Shown here in pieces: positions 1 to 6,027 of a stretch of 6,027 nt of DNA. A program made the position numbers and the translations under genes. Position 1 is the first letter of the stretch; each line of letters opens with the position of its first letter. The notes beneath the pieces are model-generated. The model did not search any database and was not told where the DNA came from. It saw nothing but the letters and a program-made list of their open reading frames with translations. This DNA is from an uncultured Curtobacterium sp. (GTDB lineage Bacteria; Actinomycetota; Actinomycetes; Actinomycetales; Microbacteriaceae), in NCBI GenBank assembly GCA_913774725.1, contig CAJYIG010000399.1:1-6027 (forward strand). The letters are read 5' to 3'.

Positions 1-254
1 CGCGAGAGGGCTCGCTGCTCGACTTCGGTGTGGACCACGGCATCGTGAAGAAGTCGGGTGCCTGGTACACCTACGACGGTGACCAGCTCGGGCAGGGCAA
101 GGAGAACTCGCGGTCCTTCCTGATCCAGAACCCGGACATCGCGGCCGAGATCGAGGGCAAGATCCTCGCCAAGCTCGGTGTCGGCGGCGCCAAGGCCGAC
201 GCAGCTCCGGTCGAGTCGATCGCACCGAAGCTGGCGGAGCGCAAGGGCGCGTGA
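1..254 (+). CDS. recA: RecA recombinase, C-terminal part (5' truncated by window edge)
   Basis: RecA is the ATP-dependent strand-exchange protein that forms filaments on single-stranded DNA and triggers LexA self-cleavage. Only the last 83 residues are visible, read in the frame starting at base 3 and ending at TGA 252-254. They begin [20 protein letters not shown] and continue with the family hallmark [19 protein letters not shown], then the helical C-terminal domain ([17 protein letters not shown]). A typical RecA has about 350 residues, so roughly 265 lie upstream, including the Walker A and B motifs and the DNA-binding loops. The final 22 residues (from GAKADAAP) contain 3 acidic and 4 basic residues, so the strongly acidic tail known from E. 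coli RecA is absent. The stop overlaps the recX GTG start by 4 nt, so translational coupling is likely. Any SOS box would lie upstream of the window. Confidence 0.97.
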   Translation, partial: REGSLLDFGVDHGIVKKSGAWYTYDGDQLGQGKENSRSFLIQNPDIAAEIEGKILAKLGVGGAKADAAPVESIAPKLAERKGA

Positions 255-1243
255 CCGGAGCAGACGACCACGACGAGGGCCTCGCTCCCGTCACCGACCT
301 GTTCGGTGCGCGGTCCCGTCGTGGTCGACGCACGACGCCGGCGGACACGGACACGGACCCGGACACGGACCGGGACCCGGATCCGATCGAACCGGACGCC
401 GTCACCGGGCTCGACGTGCCCGGGGATGCGGACCGGTCGTCCGACGACGACTGGGCACCCGACTCGATGTTGCTCGGCGACGACGAGCGGCGCTTCGGGC
501 CCGTGCCCACCCCTGCTCCGGCGGAGGACGACCGCCCCGCAGCGATCCCGTTCCGCGGGCAGCAGCCCGAGGCCGAGTGGGTGTCCCCGGTGGTCGGTGA
601 CGGTTCCGGCCGGAGTGCCCGTGCCGAGCAGCACGGGTACGACGACGACACCGCGGACGCGGCGACGGCACCCGTCTTCGCCATCGCGAGCGGCGACGAG
701 ATCGACCCGGCTGACGCCCCGCGACCGCTCGACGAGCAGCGCGCCGACGCCGAGCGCGTCAGCATGCGGGCGCTCGGTCGCAAGGGGGTCAGCGAGTCCG
801 AGATGCGGCAGCTGCTGACGAAGCAGGACCTCGACACCGAGGTCGTGGAGCACGAGGTCGCCCGACTGGTGCGAGTGGGCCTGCTCGACGACGTGGCCCT
901 CGCGACCGACCTGGTCGACCGGCTGCACGAGCGCAAGGGCCTCGGCCGCCAGGGTGTCGTCGGCGAACTGCGGCGGCGCGGGATCGACCAGGCCGCGATC
1001 GACGCGGCGCTCGAGGCCTCGGCGGACGACGCGGACGACGAGTTCATCCGCGCGAACGAGCTCGCCGAGAAGCGCGCGCGGCAGCTCCGCGGCCTCGACC
1101 GTGCAACCGCCGAACGGCGCCTGAGCGGCTTCCTGATGCGCAAGGGCTACGGCGCGGGCGTCGTCCGCGTCGCCGTGGAGCGGGCGCTCGACGGGCCGCC
1201 ACGTCGCGCTCCGTCGGGCGGTGGGACCGTCCGGTTCGAGTAG
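251..1243 (+). CDS. recX: RecX, regulator of RecA, with long acidic N-terminal extension
   Basis: RecX binds RecA filaments and limits their extension and activity. The 330-residue reading frame starts at GTG 251, inside the recA stop (GTGA), with a GGAG at 236-239. The conserved RecX region is about residues 165-313, made of helical repeats: [20 protein letters not shown], then [40 protein letters not shown], and a last repeat around [20 protein letters not shown]. Many RecX proteins are about 150-200 residues; the excess here is residues 1-160, low in complexity and rich in Asp, Glu and Pro. By my count it holds 39 acidic residues, 14 Arg and no Lys. Its codons still end mainly in G or C, which favours translation. 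An internal ATG at 764 (Met172) would cut into the conserved domain, so I prefer the GTG. The RecX identity is confident; the role of the extension is unknown. Confidence 0.93.
   Translation: MTGADDHDEGLAPVTDLFGARSRRGRRTTPADTDTDPDTDRDPDPIEPDAVTGLDVPGDADRSSDDDWAPDSMLLGDDERRFGPVPTPAPAEDDRPAAIPFRGQQPEAEWVSPVVGDGSGRSARAEQHGYDDDTADAATAPVFAIASGDEIDPADAPRPLDEQRADAERVSMRALGRKGVSESEMRQLLTKQDLDTEVVEHEVARLVRVGLLDDVALATDLVDRLHERKGLGRQGVVGELRRRGIDQAAIDAALEASADDADDEFIRANELAEKRARQLRGLDRATAERRLSGFLMRKGYGAGVVRVAVERALDGPPRRAPSGGGTVRFE
344..385 (+). repeat. Seven tandem GAC-NNG hexamers encoding an Asp-X repeat in RecX
   Basis: Seven consecutive 6-nt units in frame, mostly GACACG or GACCCG with single variants GACCGG and GATCCG, encode Asp-Thr, Asp-Pro or Asp-Arg pairs at RecX residues 32-45. 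Because each unit is two codons, gain or loss of units would keep the reading frame. The tract lies in the disordered-looking acidic extension, outside the conserved RecX domain. It is seen directly in the sequence; length variation between strains is inferred, not shown. Confidence 0.85.
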
Positions 1244-1323
1244 CGCTGCGGCGCCCGTACCGCGCGGTCCTGCGTCCCGACCCGACGTCCGCTCCGACGC
1301 TCTCGCGGCGGCCGCGGTCGACC

Positions 1324-1329
1324 TACACT
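1324..1329 (+). promoter_or_regulatory. Candidate -10 element (TACACT) of the miaB promoter
   Basis: TACACT matches the actinobacterial -10 pattern TANNNT and lies in the 95-nt gap between recX and miaB, with 9 nt between it and the miaB ATG. Transcription starting about 7 nt after the hexamer would begin near A1336, giving a leader of about 3 nt. No good Shine-Dalgarno sequence precedes the ATG (only GGGA at 1330-1333), which fits near-leaderless translation. No recognisable -35 is seen around 1300-1306. The rest of the gap shows no clear rho-independent terminator for recX and no small gene. Confidence 0.5.
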
Positions 1330-1338
1330 GGGACGATC

Positions 1339-2832
1339 ATGGCCACCGTCGAAGCCCGCCCCAGAACCTACGAGGTCCGCACCCACGGGTGCCAGATGAA
1401 CGTCCACGACTCGGAGCGCCTGAGCGGATCGCTGCAGGCCGCCGGGTACGTCGCGGCCGACGGCGGCCAGGCGGACGTGGTCGTCATCAACACCTGCGCC
1501 GTGCGCGAGAACGCGGACAACCGGCTCTACGGCAACCTGGGGCAGCTCGCGGGGATCAAGCGCGAGCACCCGGGCATGCAGATCGCGGTCGGCGGGTGCC
1601 TGGCGCAGAAGGACAAGAACGTCATCCTCGAGAAGGCACCGTGGGTGGACGTCGTGTTCGGCACGCACAACATGGGGTCACTACCGACCCTGCTCGAGCG
1701 GGCGCGGCACAACGACGAGGCGCAGATCGAGATCCTCGAGGCGCTCGACGTCTTCCCGTCGACGCTGCCCACCAAGCGCGACTCGACGCACAGCGGGTGG
1801 GTGTCGATCTCCGTCGGGTGCAACAACACCTGCACGTTCTGCATCGTGCCGTCGCTGCGCGGCAAGGAGAAGGACCGCCGTCCCGGCGACGTGCTCGCCG
1901 AGATCCAGGCGCTCGTCGACGACGGTGTGATCGAGGTCACGCTCCTCGGGCAGAACGTCAACTCGTACGGTGTCGAGTTCGGCGACCGCCAGGCGTTCGG
2001 CAAGCTGCTCCGCGCTGCCGGGCAGATCGAGGGCCTCGAGCGCATCCGCTTCACGAGCCCGCACCCGGCCGCGTTCACCGACGACGTCATCGACGCGATG
2101 GCCGAGACGCCGAGCGTGATGCCGCAGCTGCACATGCCGCTGCAGTCGGGCTCGGACCGCGTGCTCAAGGCGATGCGTCGGAGCTACCGCAGCGAGCGCT
2201 TCCTCGGCATCCTCGACCGGGTGCGGGCGAAGATCCCGCACGCGGCGATCTCGACCGACATCATCGTCGGGTTCCCCGGTGAGACCGACGAGGACTTCGA
2301 GGACACCCTGCGCGTCGTCGAGCAGTCACGGTTCGCGTCGGCCTTCACGTTCCAGTACTCCATCCGCCCCGGCACGCCGGCGGCGACGATGCCGGACCAG
2401 CTGCCGAAGGCGGTCGTGCAGGAGCGGTACGACCGTCTGATCGCCCTGCAGGACCGCATCACGGCCGAGGAGCACGCGAAGCAGGTCGGTCGGAGCGTCG
2501 AGGTGCTCGTCGCGACCGGCGAGGGCAAGAAGGACGACAGCACGCACCGGCTGTCCGGACGCGCCGAGGACTCGCGCCTCGTGCACTTCGCCGTGCCCGC
2601 CGGGTCCGAGGTCCCGCGCCCGGGCGACGTCGTCACGGTCGAGGTCACCCGCGCGGCCCCGCACTTCCTGATCGCCGACGACGAGGGCCCCCTGCGCATC
2701 CGCCGGACCCGCGCCGGCGACGCCTGGGACCGTGCGCAGGCAGACAGCTGCGGCGTGCCGACCCCGTCCGCCCCGGGCGCCGGGCCGCGTCCGGTGTCGC
2801 TCGGGCTGCCGAGCCTCCGTGTCGGACGCTGA
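1339..2832 (+). CDS. miaB: MiaB, tRNA-2-methylthio-N6-dimethylallyladenosine synthase
   Basis: MiaB is a radical-SAM enzyme that converts i6A to ms2i6A at position 37 of tRNAs reading UNN codons, using two [4Fe-4S] clusters and S-adenosylmethionine. The 497-residue protein has all three parts of the family. The N-terminal MTTase domain has cluster-binding Cys18 (HGCQMN), Cys53 (NTCAVRENA) and Cys87 (GGCLAQ). The radical-SAM domain has CNNTCTFC at 161-168 (Cys161, 165, 168) and the downstream motifs [10 protein letters not shown] and [18 protein letters not shown]-binding domain spans about 383-446. A Pro/Gly-rich tail of about 50 residues follows, which I recall as normal in related actinobacteria. 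The ATG at 1339 gives the usual N-terminus and follows a -10-like hexamer. The 3' end overlaps miaA, whose product makes the MiaB substrate, so the two consecutive pathway steps are co-transcribed. The related family MtaB/RimO is excluded by the miaA linkage and the overall match. Confidence 0.96.
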   Translation: MATVEARPRTYEVRTHGCQMNVHDSERLSGSLQAAGYVAADGGQADVVVINTCAVRENADNRLYGNLGQLAGIKREHPGMQIAVGGCLAQKDKNVILEKAPWVDVVFGTHNMGSLPTLLERARHNDEAQIEILEALDVFPSTLPTKRDSTHSGWVSISVGCNNTCTFCIVPSLRGKEKDRRPGDVLAEIQALVDDGVIEVTLLGQNVNSYGVEFGDRQAFGKLLRAAGQIEGLERIRFTSPHPAAFTDDVIDAMAETPSVMPQLHMPLQSGSDRVLKAMRRSYRSERFLGILDRVRAKIPHAAISTDIIVGFPGETDEDFEDTLRVVEQSRFASAFTFQYSIRPGTPAATMPDQLPKAVVQERYDRLIALQDRITAEEHAKQVGRSVEVLVATGEGKKDDSTHRLSGRAEDSRLVHFAVPAGSEVPRPGDVVTVEVTRAAPHFLIADDEGPLRIRRTRAGDAWDRAQADSCGVPTPSAPGAGPRPVSLGLPSLRVGR

Positions 2833-3787
2833 CCGGGCGGTTCCCGCGGTCGGACGGGGCGACGACTCGACCCCCGACCTGATCGCGGTCGTCGGTGCGA
2901 CCGGCACCGGGAAGTCCGAGGTCGGTCTCGCCGTGGCCGAACGACTGCGCGCGTCCGGTCGGCCCGCCGAGATCGTGAACGCCGACGCCATGCAGCTCTA
3001 CCGCGGCATGGACATCGGGACCGCGAAGCTCTCGGTCGAGGAACGGCGGGGCATCCCGCACCACCAGCTCGACGTCCTCGCGATCACCGACGAGGCGAGC
3101 GTCGCGGCCTACCAGCTCGACGCCCGTGCGGACGTCGAACGGATCACGGCGGACGGCGGCACCGCGGTGCTCGTCGGCGGGAGCGGGCTCTACGTCTCCG
3201 CCGTGCTGTTCGACCTCGCGTTCCCGGGGACCGACCCCGAGCTGCGCGCCGACCTCGAGCGCGAGCACGCCGAGCAGGGCCCGAACGCCCTCCTCGCGCG
3301 CCTGCGGGCCCTGGACCCGGCGGCCGCGGCCGACGTCGACGCCCGCAACCCCCGTCGCCTGATCCGCGCCGTGGAGATCGCGAGCCGGTCCGAGGTCGTG
3401 ACCCCGCGCCTCCCGTCCGCGCCCCGCGCCTGGCGACCCGCTCGGGTGCTGCACCTGCACCGCGAGCGCAGTGGACTCGTCGCGTCGCTGCACGCACGCG
3501 CCGAGCGGATGTTCCGCGACGGGCTCGTCGACGAGGTGGAGGCGCTCCGGGCCGACGGTCTCGAACAGGGACGCACCGCGCGCGCAGCGATCGGGTACTC
3601 GCAGGCGCTCGACGTGCTGCACGGCCGTGCGACGACGGCCGAGGCGGTCGAGGCCACGGCGGTCGCGACGCGCAAGTACGCCAGGCGGCAGGTGTCGTGG
3701 TTCAAGCGGTACGACGCCGAGGTCGTCGACGTCAGCGGTGCCGACGTCGCGGGGCTGCAGGCCGTGGCCCGTAGGATCGTGCCGTGA
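2819..3787 (+). CDS. miaA: MiaA, tRNA dimethylallyltransferase
   Basis: MiaA transfers the dimethylallyl group from DMAPP to N6 of A37 in tRNAs reading UNN codons; MiaB then methylthiolates the product. Starting at GTG 2819 the protein has 322 residues, near the usual length of about 300-320. Visible motifs are the P-loop GATGTGKS (26-33), [17 protein letters not shown] (54-70), GGSGLYVSA (120-128), [12 protein letters not shown] (176-187), AIGYSQ (257-262) and [14 protein letters not shown] (284-297). The Ser usual in the DSxxxY motif is Ala here, a form I recall from other actinobacteria. The frame stays open upstream to 2732, but that part is Arg/Pro-rich without homology and overlaps the miaB tail, so I reject the longer start. 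GTG 2819 overlaps miaB by 14 nt; there is no strong ribosome-binding site, so translation is probably coupled. The stop overlaps dapF by 4 nt. Function is sure; the exact start is less so. Confidence 0.94.
   Translation: MSDADRAVPAVGRGDDSTPDLIAVVGATGTGKSEVGLAVAERLRASGRPAEIVNADAMQLYRGMDIGTAKLSVEERRGIPHHQLDVLAITDEASVAAYQLDARADVERITADGGTAVLVGGSGLYVSAVLFDLAFPGTDPELRADLEREHAEQGPNALLARLRALDPAAAADVDARNPRRLIRAVEIASRSEVVTPRLPSAPRAWRPARVLHLHRERSGLVASLHARAERMFRDGLVDEVEALRADGLEQGRTARAAIGYSQALDVLHGRATTAEAVEATAVATRKYARRQVSWFKRYDAEVVDVSGADVAGLQAVARRIVP
3772..3777 (+). promoter_or_regulatory. TAGGAT before dapF: candidate internal -10 or ribosome-binding site
   Basis: TAGGAT fits the TANNNT -10 pattern and ends exactly 6 nt before the dapF GTG, so a transcript starting 7 nt after the hexamer would begin at the GTG itself and be leaderless. 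The same bases hold AGGA (3773-3776) with 7 nt to the GTG, a plausible Shine-Dalgarno site on the miaA-dapF read-through transcript. Both could be true. The site lies within the last codons of miaA. No -35 is evident near 3749-3754. Confidence 0.4.
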
Positions 3788-4674
3788 CCGAGCTGCACTT
3801 CACGAAGGGCCAGGGGACGGGCAACGACTTCGTCCTGTTCGCCGACCCGGACGCCACGGTCGACCTGACCCCCGAGCGCATCCGCGCGATCGCCGACCGA
3901 CGCTTCGGTGTCGGGGCCGACGGGGTCATCCGGGCCGTGCGCTCGGACGCGCTGCCCGAGGGGCGTCCGCTCGTCGCGGTCGAACCCGCCGCGACGTGGT
4001 TCATGGACTACCACAACGCCGACGGCTCGGTCGCGGAGATGTGCGGCAACGGCATCCGCGTGTTCGCCCGCTACCTGACCGAGTCCGGGCTCGTCGACCT
4101 GGCACCGGGGGAGACGCTCACGGTCGGCAGCCGCAAGGGACTCGTCGACGTGCAGCGCACCACGAACGGCTTCTCGGCGGACCTCGGACGCTGGGGGCTG
4201 GGCATCGAGGGCGGCGGGGCGAACGACGTGACCGTCCGCGCGAAGGAGCTCGACGGCGCGCGGCCGGGGCTCGGCATCGACGTCGGCAACCCGCACGTCG
4301 TCGTGGCCGTCGCGACCGAGGACGAGCTCGCCGAGGTCGACCTGACCTACGTCCCCGTGCTCGACCCGGCTCCCGAAGCGGGCGCGAACGTCGAGTTCGT
4401 GCTGCCCAGCGACCCGCTGGTCAAGGACGGCGTGGGGGAGATCACCATGCGCGTGCACGAGCGGGGCAGCGGCGAGACGCTGTCCTGCGGCACCGGTGCG
4501 GTCGCCGCAGCGCTCGCGACGCGGTACTGGGCGGGCCCCTCGGCGCCCGACACCTGGCGCGTGCGGGTGCCGGGCGGGGTCGTCACGGTGCGGATGTTCG
4601 CCGCCGAGGACGGCGAGCACGTCGCGCTGGCCGGTCCCGCGGAGCTCGTGTTCTCGGGCGACCTGACGGTCTGA
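3784..4674 (+). CDS. dapF: DapF, diaminopimelate epimerase
   Basis: DapF interconverts LL- and meso-diaminopimelate without a cofactor, using two cysteines as acid and base, in the lysine and peptidoglycan-precursor pathway. The 296-residue protein has the N-terminal [11 protein letters not shown] (9-19), the first catalytic cysteine Cys87 in [12 protein letters not shown], the substrate-binding DVGNPH (166-171), VNVEF-like ANVEFV (201-206), and the second cysteine Cys235 in [15 protein letters not shown]. Both halves of the pseudo-symmetric fold are present at the normal length, so the enzyme should be active. The GTG start overlaps the miaA stop (GTGA) and may be driven both by coupling and by an internal promoter. 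If the host belongs to Microbacteriaceae, many of which have wall peptides without meso-diaminopimelate, the enzyme may serve mainly lysine synthesis; this is an inference. It converges with the downstream minus-strand gene, 13 nt from its stop. Confidence 0.96.
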   Translation: MTELHFTKGQGTGNDFVLFADPDATVDLTPERIRAIADRRFGVGADGVIRAVRSDALPEGRPLVAVEPAATWFMDYHNADGSVAEMCGNGIRVFARYLTESGLVDLAPGETLTVGSRKGLVDVQRTTNGFSADLGRWGLGIEGGGANDVTVRAKELDGARPGLGIDVGNPHVVVAVATEDELAEVDLTYVPVLDPAPEAGANVEFVLPSDPLVKDGVGEITMRVHERGSGETLSCGTGAVAAALATRYWAGPSAPDTWRVRVPGGVVTVRMFAAEDGEHVALAGPAELVFSGDLTV

Positions 4675-4675
4675 C

Positions 4676-4707
4676 GCCGGCCGGCCCCTACTCTGCGGTG
4701 CGCCGCA
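4676..4707. repeat. GC-rich inverted repeats at the dapF/methyltransferase convergent junction
   Basis: The 13-nt gap between the two facing stop codons contains a perfect 10-bp palindrome, GCCGGCCGGC (4676-4685). A second inverted repeat lies at 4694-4707, inside the last codons of the methyltransferase: TGCGG and CCGCA arms with a 4-nt TGCG loop. Neither is followed by a T tract on either strand, so a classic intrinsic terminator is not shown. They could act as a weak bidirectional end signal, but in DNA this GC-rich such short palindromes also arise by chance. Confidence 0.3.
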
Positions 4708-5302
4708 CCCGGATCACCCGGAAGCCCTTGTCCGTCGAGGCCCGCGTGACCTGGAACCCGTCGCCGAGCGCGTCGCCGAGCCAGCGCTGCAGGGAGTCCC
4801 CGCCGAGGTCCTTCGACACCACGAGCCAGGCGTCGCCGCCGACCTCGAGCCGGGGCAGCCACGTGAGCAGGATCGCGTGCAGCTCGTCCTTGCCCACCCG
4901 GATCGGCGGGTTCGACCAGATCGTCCGGAAGCGCAGGTCCGCGGGGACCTCGTCCGGCAGGCCGACCGTCACGTTCGACACCCCTGCCGCGACGGCGTTG
5001 CGTGCCGCGAGCCCGAGGACGCGTTCGTTCACGTCCACGCCCCACACCTGTGCGTCCGGGGACTCGAGCGCCATCGTGATCGCGATCGGGCCCCACCCGC
5101 AGCCGACGTCGAGCAGCGCGCCGTCGGACGCGGGCGGCGGCACCGAGCCGAGGAGCACCTTCGTGCCGCGGTCGACGCCGTCCGGGCTGAAGACCCCGGC
5201 CGCGGTGGACAGGGTGAGCGGCTGCCCGGCGAGCGTGACGTGCACCTGGCGCTCACGGATCTCCGAGGACGGGTTCGCGGAGAAGTAGTGCTCGTTCGCC
5301 AT
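4688..5302 (-). CDS. Class I SAM-dependent methyltransferase, RsmC-like (MTS domain)
   Basis: This 204-residue protein resembles the catalytic MTS domain of RsmC-type enzymes, which methylate guanine N2 in 16S rRNA (G1207 in E. coli). It opens with HYFSANPSSEIRERQVHVTL, a lead-in typical of the group, then AGVFSPDGVDRGTKVLL (35-51). The SAM-binding motif I is LLDVGCGWGPIAI (63-75), the acidic residue after strand 2 is Asp90 (VWGVDVNERVL), and the catalytic motif IV is SNPPIRVG (130-137), the NPP form used on amino groups of bases. E. coli RsmC has about 340 residues with a duplicated domain; here only one is present, as in many actinobacterial homologues. The in-frame opening extends far upstream, but that part is antisense to hflX; the ATG at 5302 gives the family N-terminus. 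No Shine-Dalgarno precedes it, but a TACGGT does. The methyltransferase is sure, the exact RNA target is not. Confidence 0.88.
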   Translation of the reverse strand: MANEHYFSANPSSEIRERQVHVTLAGQPLTLSTAAGVFSPDGVDRGTKVLLGSVPPPASDGALLDVGCGWGPIAITMALESPDAQVWGVDVNERVLGLAARNAVAAGVSNVTVGLPDEVPADLRFRTIWSNPPIRVGKDELHAILLTWLPRLEVGGDAWLVVSKDLGGDSLQRWLGDALGDGFQVTRASTDKGFRVIRVRRTAE

Positions 5303-5308
5303 GGAAGA

Positions 5309-5314
5309 ACCGTA
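5309..5314 (-). promoter_or_regulatory. Candidate -10 (TACGGT) for a leaderless methyltransferase transcript
   Basis: Read on the minus strand, TACGGT is followed by exactly 6 nt (TCTTCC) and then the ATG at 5302. This is the spacing expected when transcription starts at the A of the start codon. The 6 nt contain no Shine-Dalgarno sequence and are pyrimidine-rich, so leader-dependent initiation looks unlikely. No -35 match is seen at 5332-5337. Confidence 0.5.
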
Positions 5315-5348
5315 GCGGGGAGCCCGTGTGTCCCGGGCGTGGCGGCGG

Positions 5349-5354
5349 TACCCT
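5349..5354 (+). promoter_or_regulatory. Candidate -10 (TACCCT) of the hflX promoter
   Basis: TACCCT fits TANNNT and has 9 nt to the first ATG (5364), the same spacing as at miaB. A start about 7 nt downstream would be near A5361, leaving the GGAG at 5357-5360 outside the transcript. Translation would then begin near-leaderless at 5364, or at the second in-frame ATG (5379), which has GGAA at 5369-5372 at a usable distance. The element is 34 bp from the opposing methyltransferase -10, so the two polymerase sites would overlap in their upstream parts. Confidence 0.45.
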
Positions 5355-5363
5355 GTGGAGAAG

Positions 5364-6027
5364 ATGACGGAAACCACCATGAACGACGGACGATCCGACG
5401 ACAGCGCCGAGGGTGTCGTGGAGCGCGTCCTCCGCAATGCCGAGACCCGGGCCTCGTCGGCGATCTTCGCTCCCGCCCAGGCCATCCAGACACGATCGGT
5501 CGACGAGCACGGCTGGTCCGGCGACGGCGACCAGTACGAGCGTGAGGACCGCGCCGCCCTGCGCCGCGTCACCGGCCTCTCCACCGAGCTCGAGGACGTC
5601 ACCGAGGTCGAGTACCGGCAGCTCCGGCTCGAGCGGGTCGTCCTGATCGGCGTGTACCCCCAGGGCGACGCCCAGGACGCCGAGAACTCCCTGCGCGAGC
5701 TCGCCGCCCTGGCCGAGACCGCGGGTGCCGTGGTGCTCGACGGACTCCTGCAGCGCCGACCGACCCCCGACCCCTCCACGTACCTCGGCAAGGGCAAGGC
5801 CGAGGAACTCGCGATGGTCGTCAAGGCCACCGGCGCCGACACCGTGATCGCCGACACCGAGCTCGCACCCTCGCAGCGTCGTGCGCTCGAGGACGTCGTC
5901 AAGGTCAAGGTGATCGACCGCACGGCCGTGATCCTCGACATCTTCAGCCAGCACGCCTCCACCCGCGAGGGCAAGGCGCAGGTCGAGCTCGCCCAGCTGC
6001 AGGACCTGCTCCCGCGCCTGCGCGGTT
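5364..6027 (+). CDS. hflX: HflX GTPase, N-terminal part (3' truncated by window edge)
   Basis: HflX is a ribosome-associated GTPase that splits stalled 70S ribosomes, notably under heat or antibiotic stress. The visible 221 residues hold a 90-residue lead segment, acidic near its start, and then the N-terminal HflX domain: LIGVYPQ (94-100), RRPTPDPSTYLGKGKAEEL (131-149), VIADTELAPSQRRALE (161-176) and VKVIDRTAVILDIFSQHAST (181-200), followed by REGKAQVELAQLQDLLPRLR. The G domain with its P-loop lies beyond the window, so GTPase motifs cannot be checked here. E. coli HflX has a much shorter lead segment; the longer form is usual in actinobacteria as far as I recall. The start may be ATG 5364 or, 5 codons later, ATG 5379. 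It is divergent from the methyltransferase across 61 nt. Linkage with miaA parallels the E. coli miaA-hfq-hflX order, here without hfq. Confidence 0.95.
   Translation, partial: MTETTMNDGRSDDSAEGVVERVLRNAETRASSAIFAPAQAIQTRSVDEHGWSGDGDQYEREDRAALRRVTGLSTELEDVTEVEYRQLRLERVVLIGVYPQGDAQDAENSLRELAALAETAGAVVLDGLLQRRPTPDPSTYLGKGKAEELAMVVKATGADTVIADTELAPSQRRALEDVVKVKVIDRTAVILDIFSQHASTREGKAQVELAQLQDLLPRLRG

Noticed and set aside
344..385. Tandem repeat considered as a regulatory iteron or CRISPR-like array
   Set aside because: The units are 6 nt with no spacers and lie in frame inside recX, so it is a coding low-complexity tract.
71..928. Minus-strand opening of 285 residues opposite recA and recX
   Set aside because: It is antisense to recX with Val/Arg/Gly-rich noise composition. 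The recX frame carries the recognisable domain.
1244..1338. recX-miaB gap examined for a terminator, small RNA or small gene
   Set aside because: Only short GC palindromes such as GCGGCCGC (1308-1315) are present, with no T tract and no convincing start and ribosome-binding site. Only the -10-like element before miaB stands out.
1221..2282. Plus-strand opening of 353 residues overlapping miaB in another frame
   Set aside because: Arg/Gly/Ala-rich shadow of miaB, whose frame contains all catalytic cysteines.
2732..2818. Possible 29-residue N-terminal extension of MiaA
   Set aside because: Arg/Pro/Cys-rich, no homology to MiaA, and it lies fully inside the miaB tail. The P-loop is at its usual distance from GTG 2819.
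3190..4620. Long minus-strand opening of 476 residues across miaA and dapF
   Set aside because: It is a mirror of two confidently identified plus-strand genes. Long antisense openings are expected at this GC content, and no family motif is seen.
5303..5974. Upstream opening of the methyltransferase frame on the minus strand, extending it to 428 residues
   Set aside because: The extra part is antisense to the clearly coding hflX and has a Ser/Arg-rich composition without motifs. The ATG at 5302 gives the family N-terminus.
1..6027. Search for a mobile element, phage genes, a toxin-antitoxin pair or a defence system
   Set aside because: Every long stretch is explained by conserved housekeeping genes with uniform composition. 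No transposase, integrase, att-like repeat or defence domain was seen.

Overview
The window is chromosomal DNA from a high-GC Gram-positive bacterium (about 70 % G+C by eye, almost all codons ending in G or C, GTG starts at several genes). The protein sequences and the order recA-recX-miaB-miaA-dapF-...-hflX point to an actinobacterium. The MiaB C-terminal tail and the RecA and HflX sequences suggest Microbacteriaceae, possibly Curtobacterium-like; the family is an inference from memory and the genus is a guess. No mobile element, CRISPR array, tRNA or rRNA was seen, and base and codon use are uniform throughout.

Layout from left to right: (1) The 3' end of recA overlaps recX by 4 nt (GTGA). 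This RecX carries a long, acidic, low-complexity N-terminal extension that includes a seven-unit hexanucleotide repeat. (2) A 95-nt gap with a candidate -10 element leads into miaB. The end of miaB overlaps the likely GTG start of miaA by 14 nt, and the end of miaA overlaps dapF by 4 nt (GTGA). recX is separate from, but points the same way as, the miaB-miaA-dapF operon. (3) dapF converges with a minus-strand class I methyltransferase across only 13 nt, which contains a GC palindrome. (4) The methyltransferase is divergent from hflX across a 61-nt shared promoter region. hflX runs off the right edge.

The genes cover recombination (RecA and its modulator RecX), modification of tRNA A37 (MiaA prenylates, then MiaB methylthiolates), the meso-diaminopimelate/lysine branch (DapF), a probable RNA methyltransferase resembling RsmC, and ribosome rescue or splitting (HflX). 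This is core housekeeping; I see no convincing undescribed system. The most interesting signal is regulatory. Four gene starts (miaB, dapF, the methyltransferase, hflX) have a TANNNT -10-like hexamer 6 or 9 nt before the start codon, which suggests leaderless or near-leaderless transcripts. The second most interesting is the charge contrast between the non-acidic RecA C-terminus and the acidic RecX extension.
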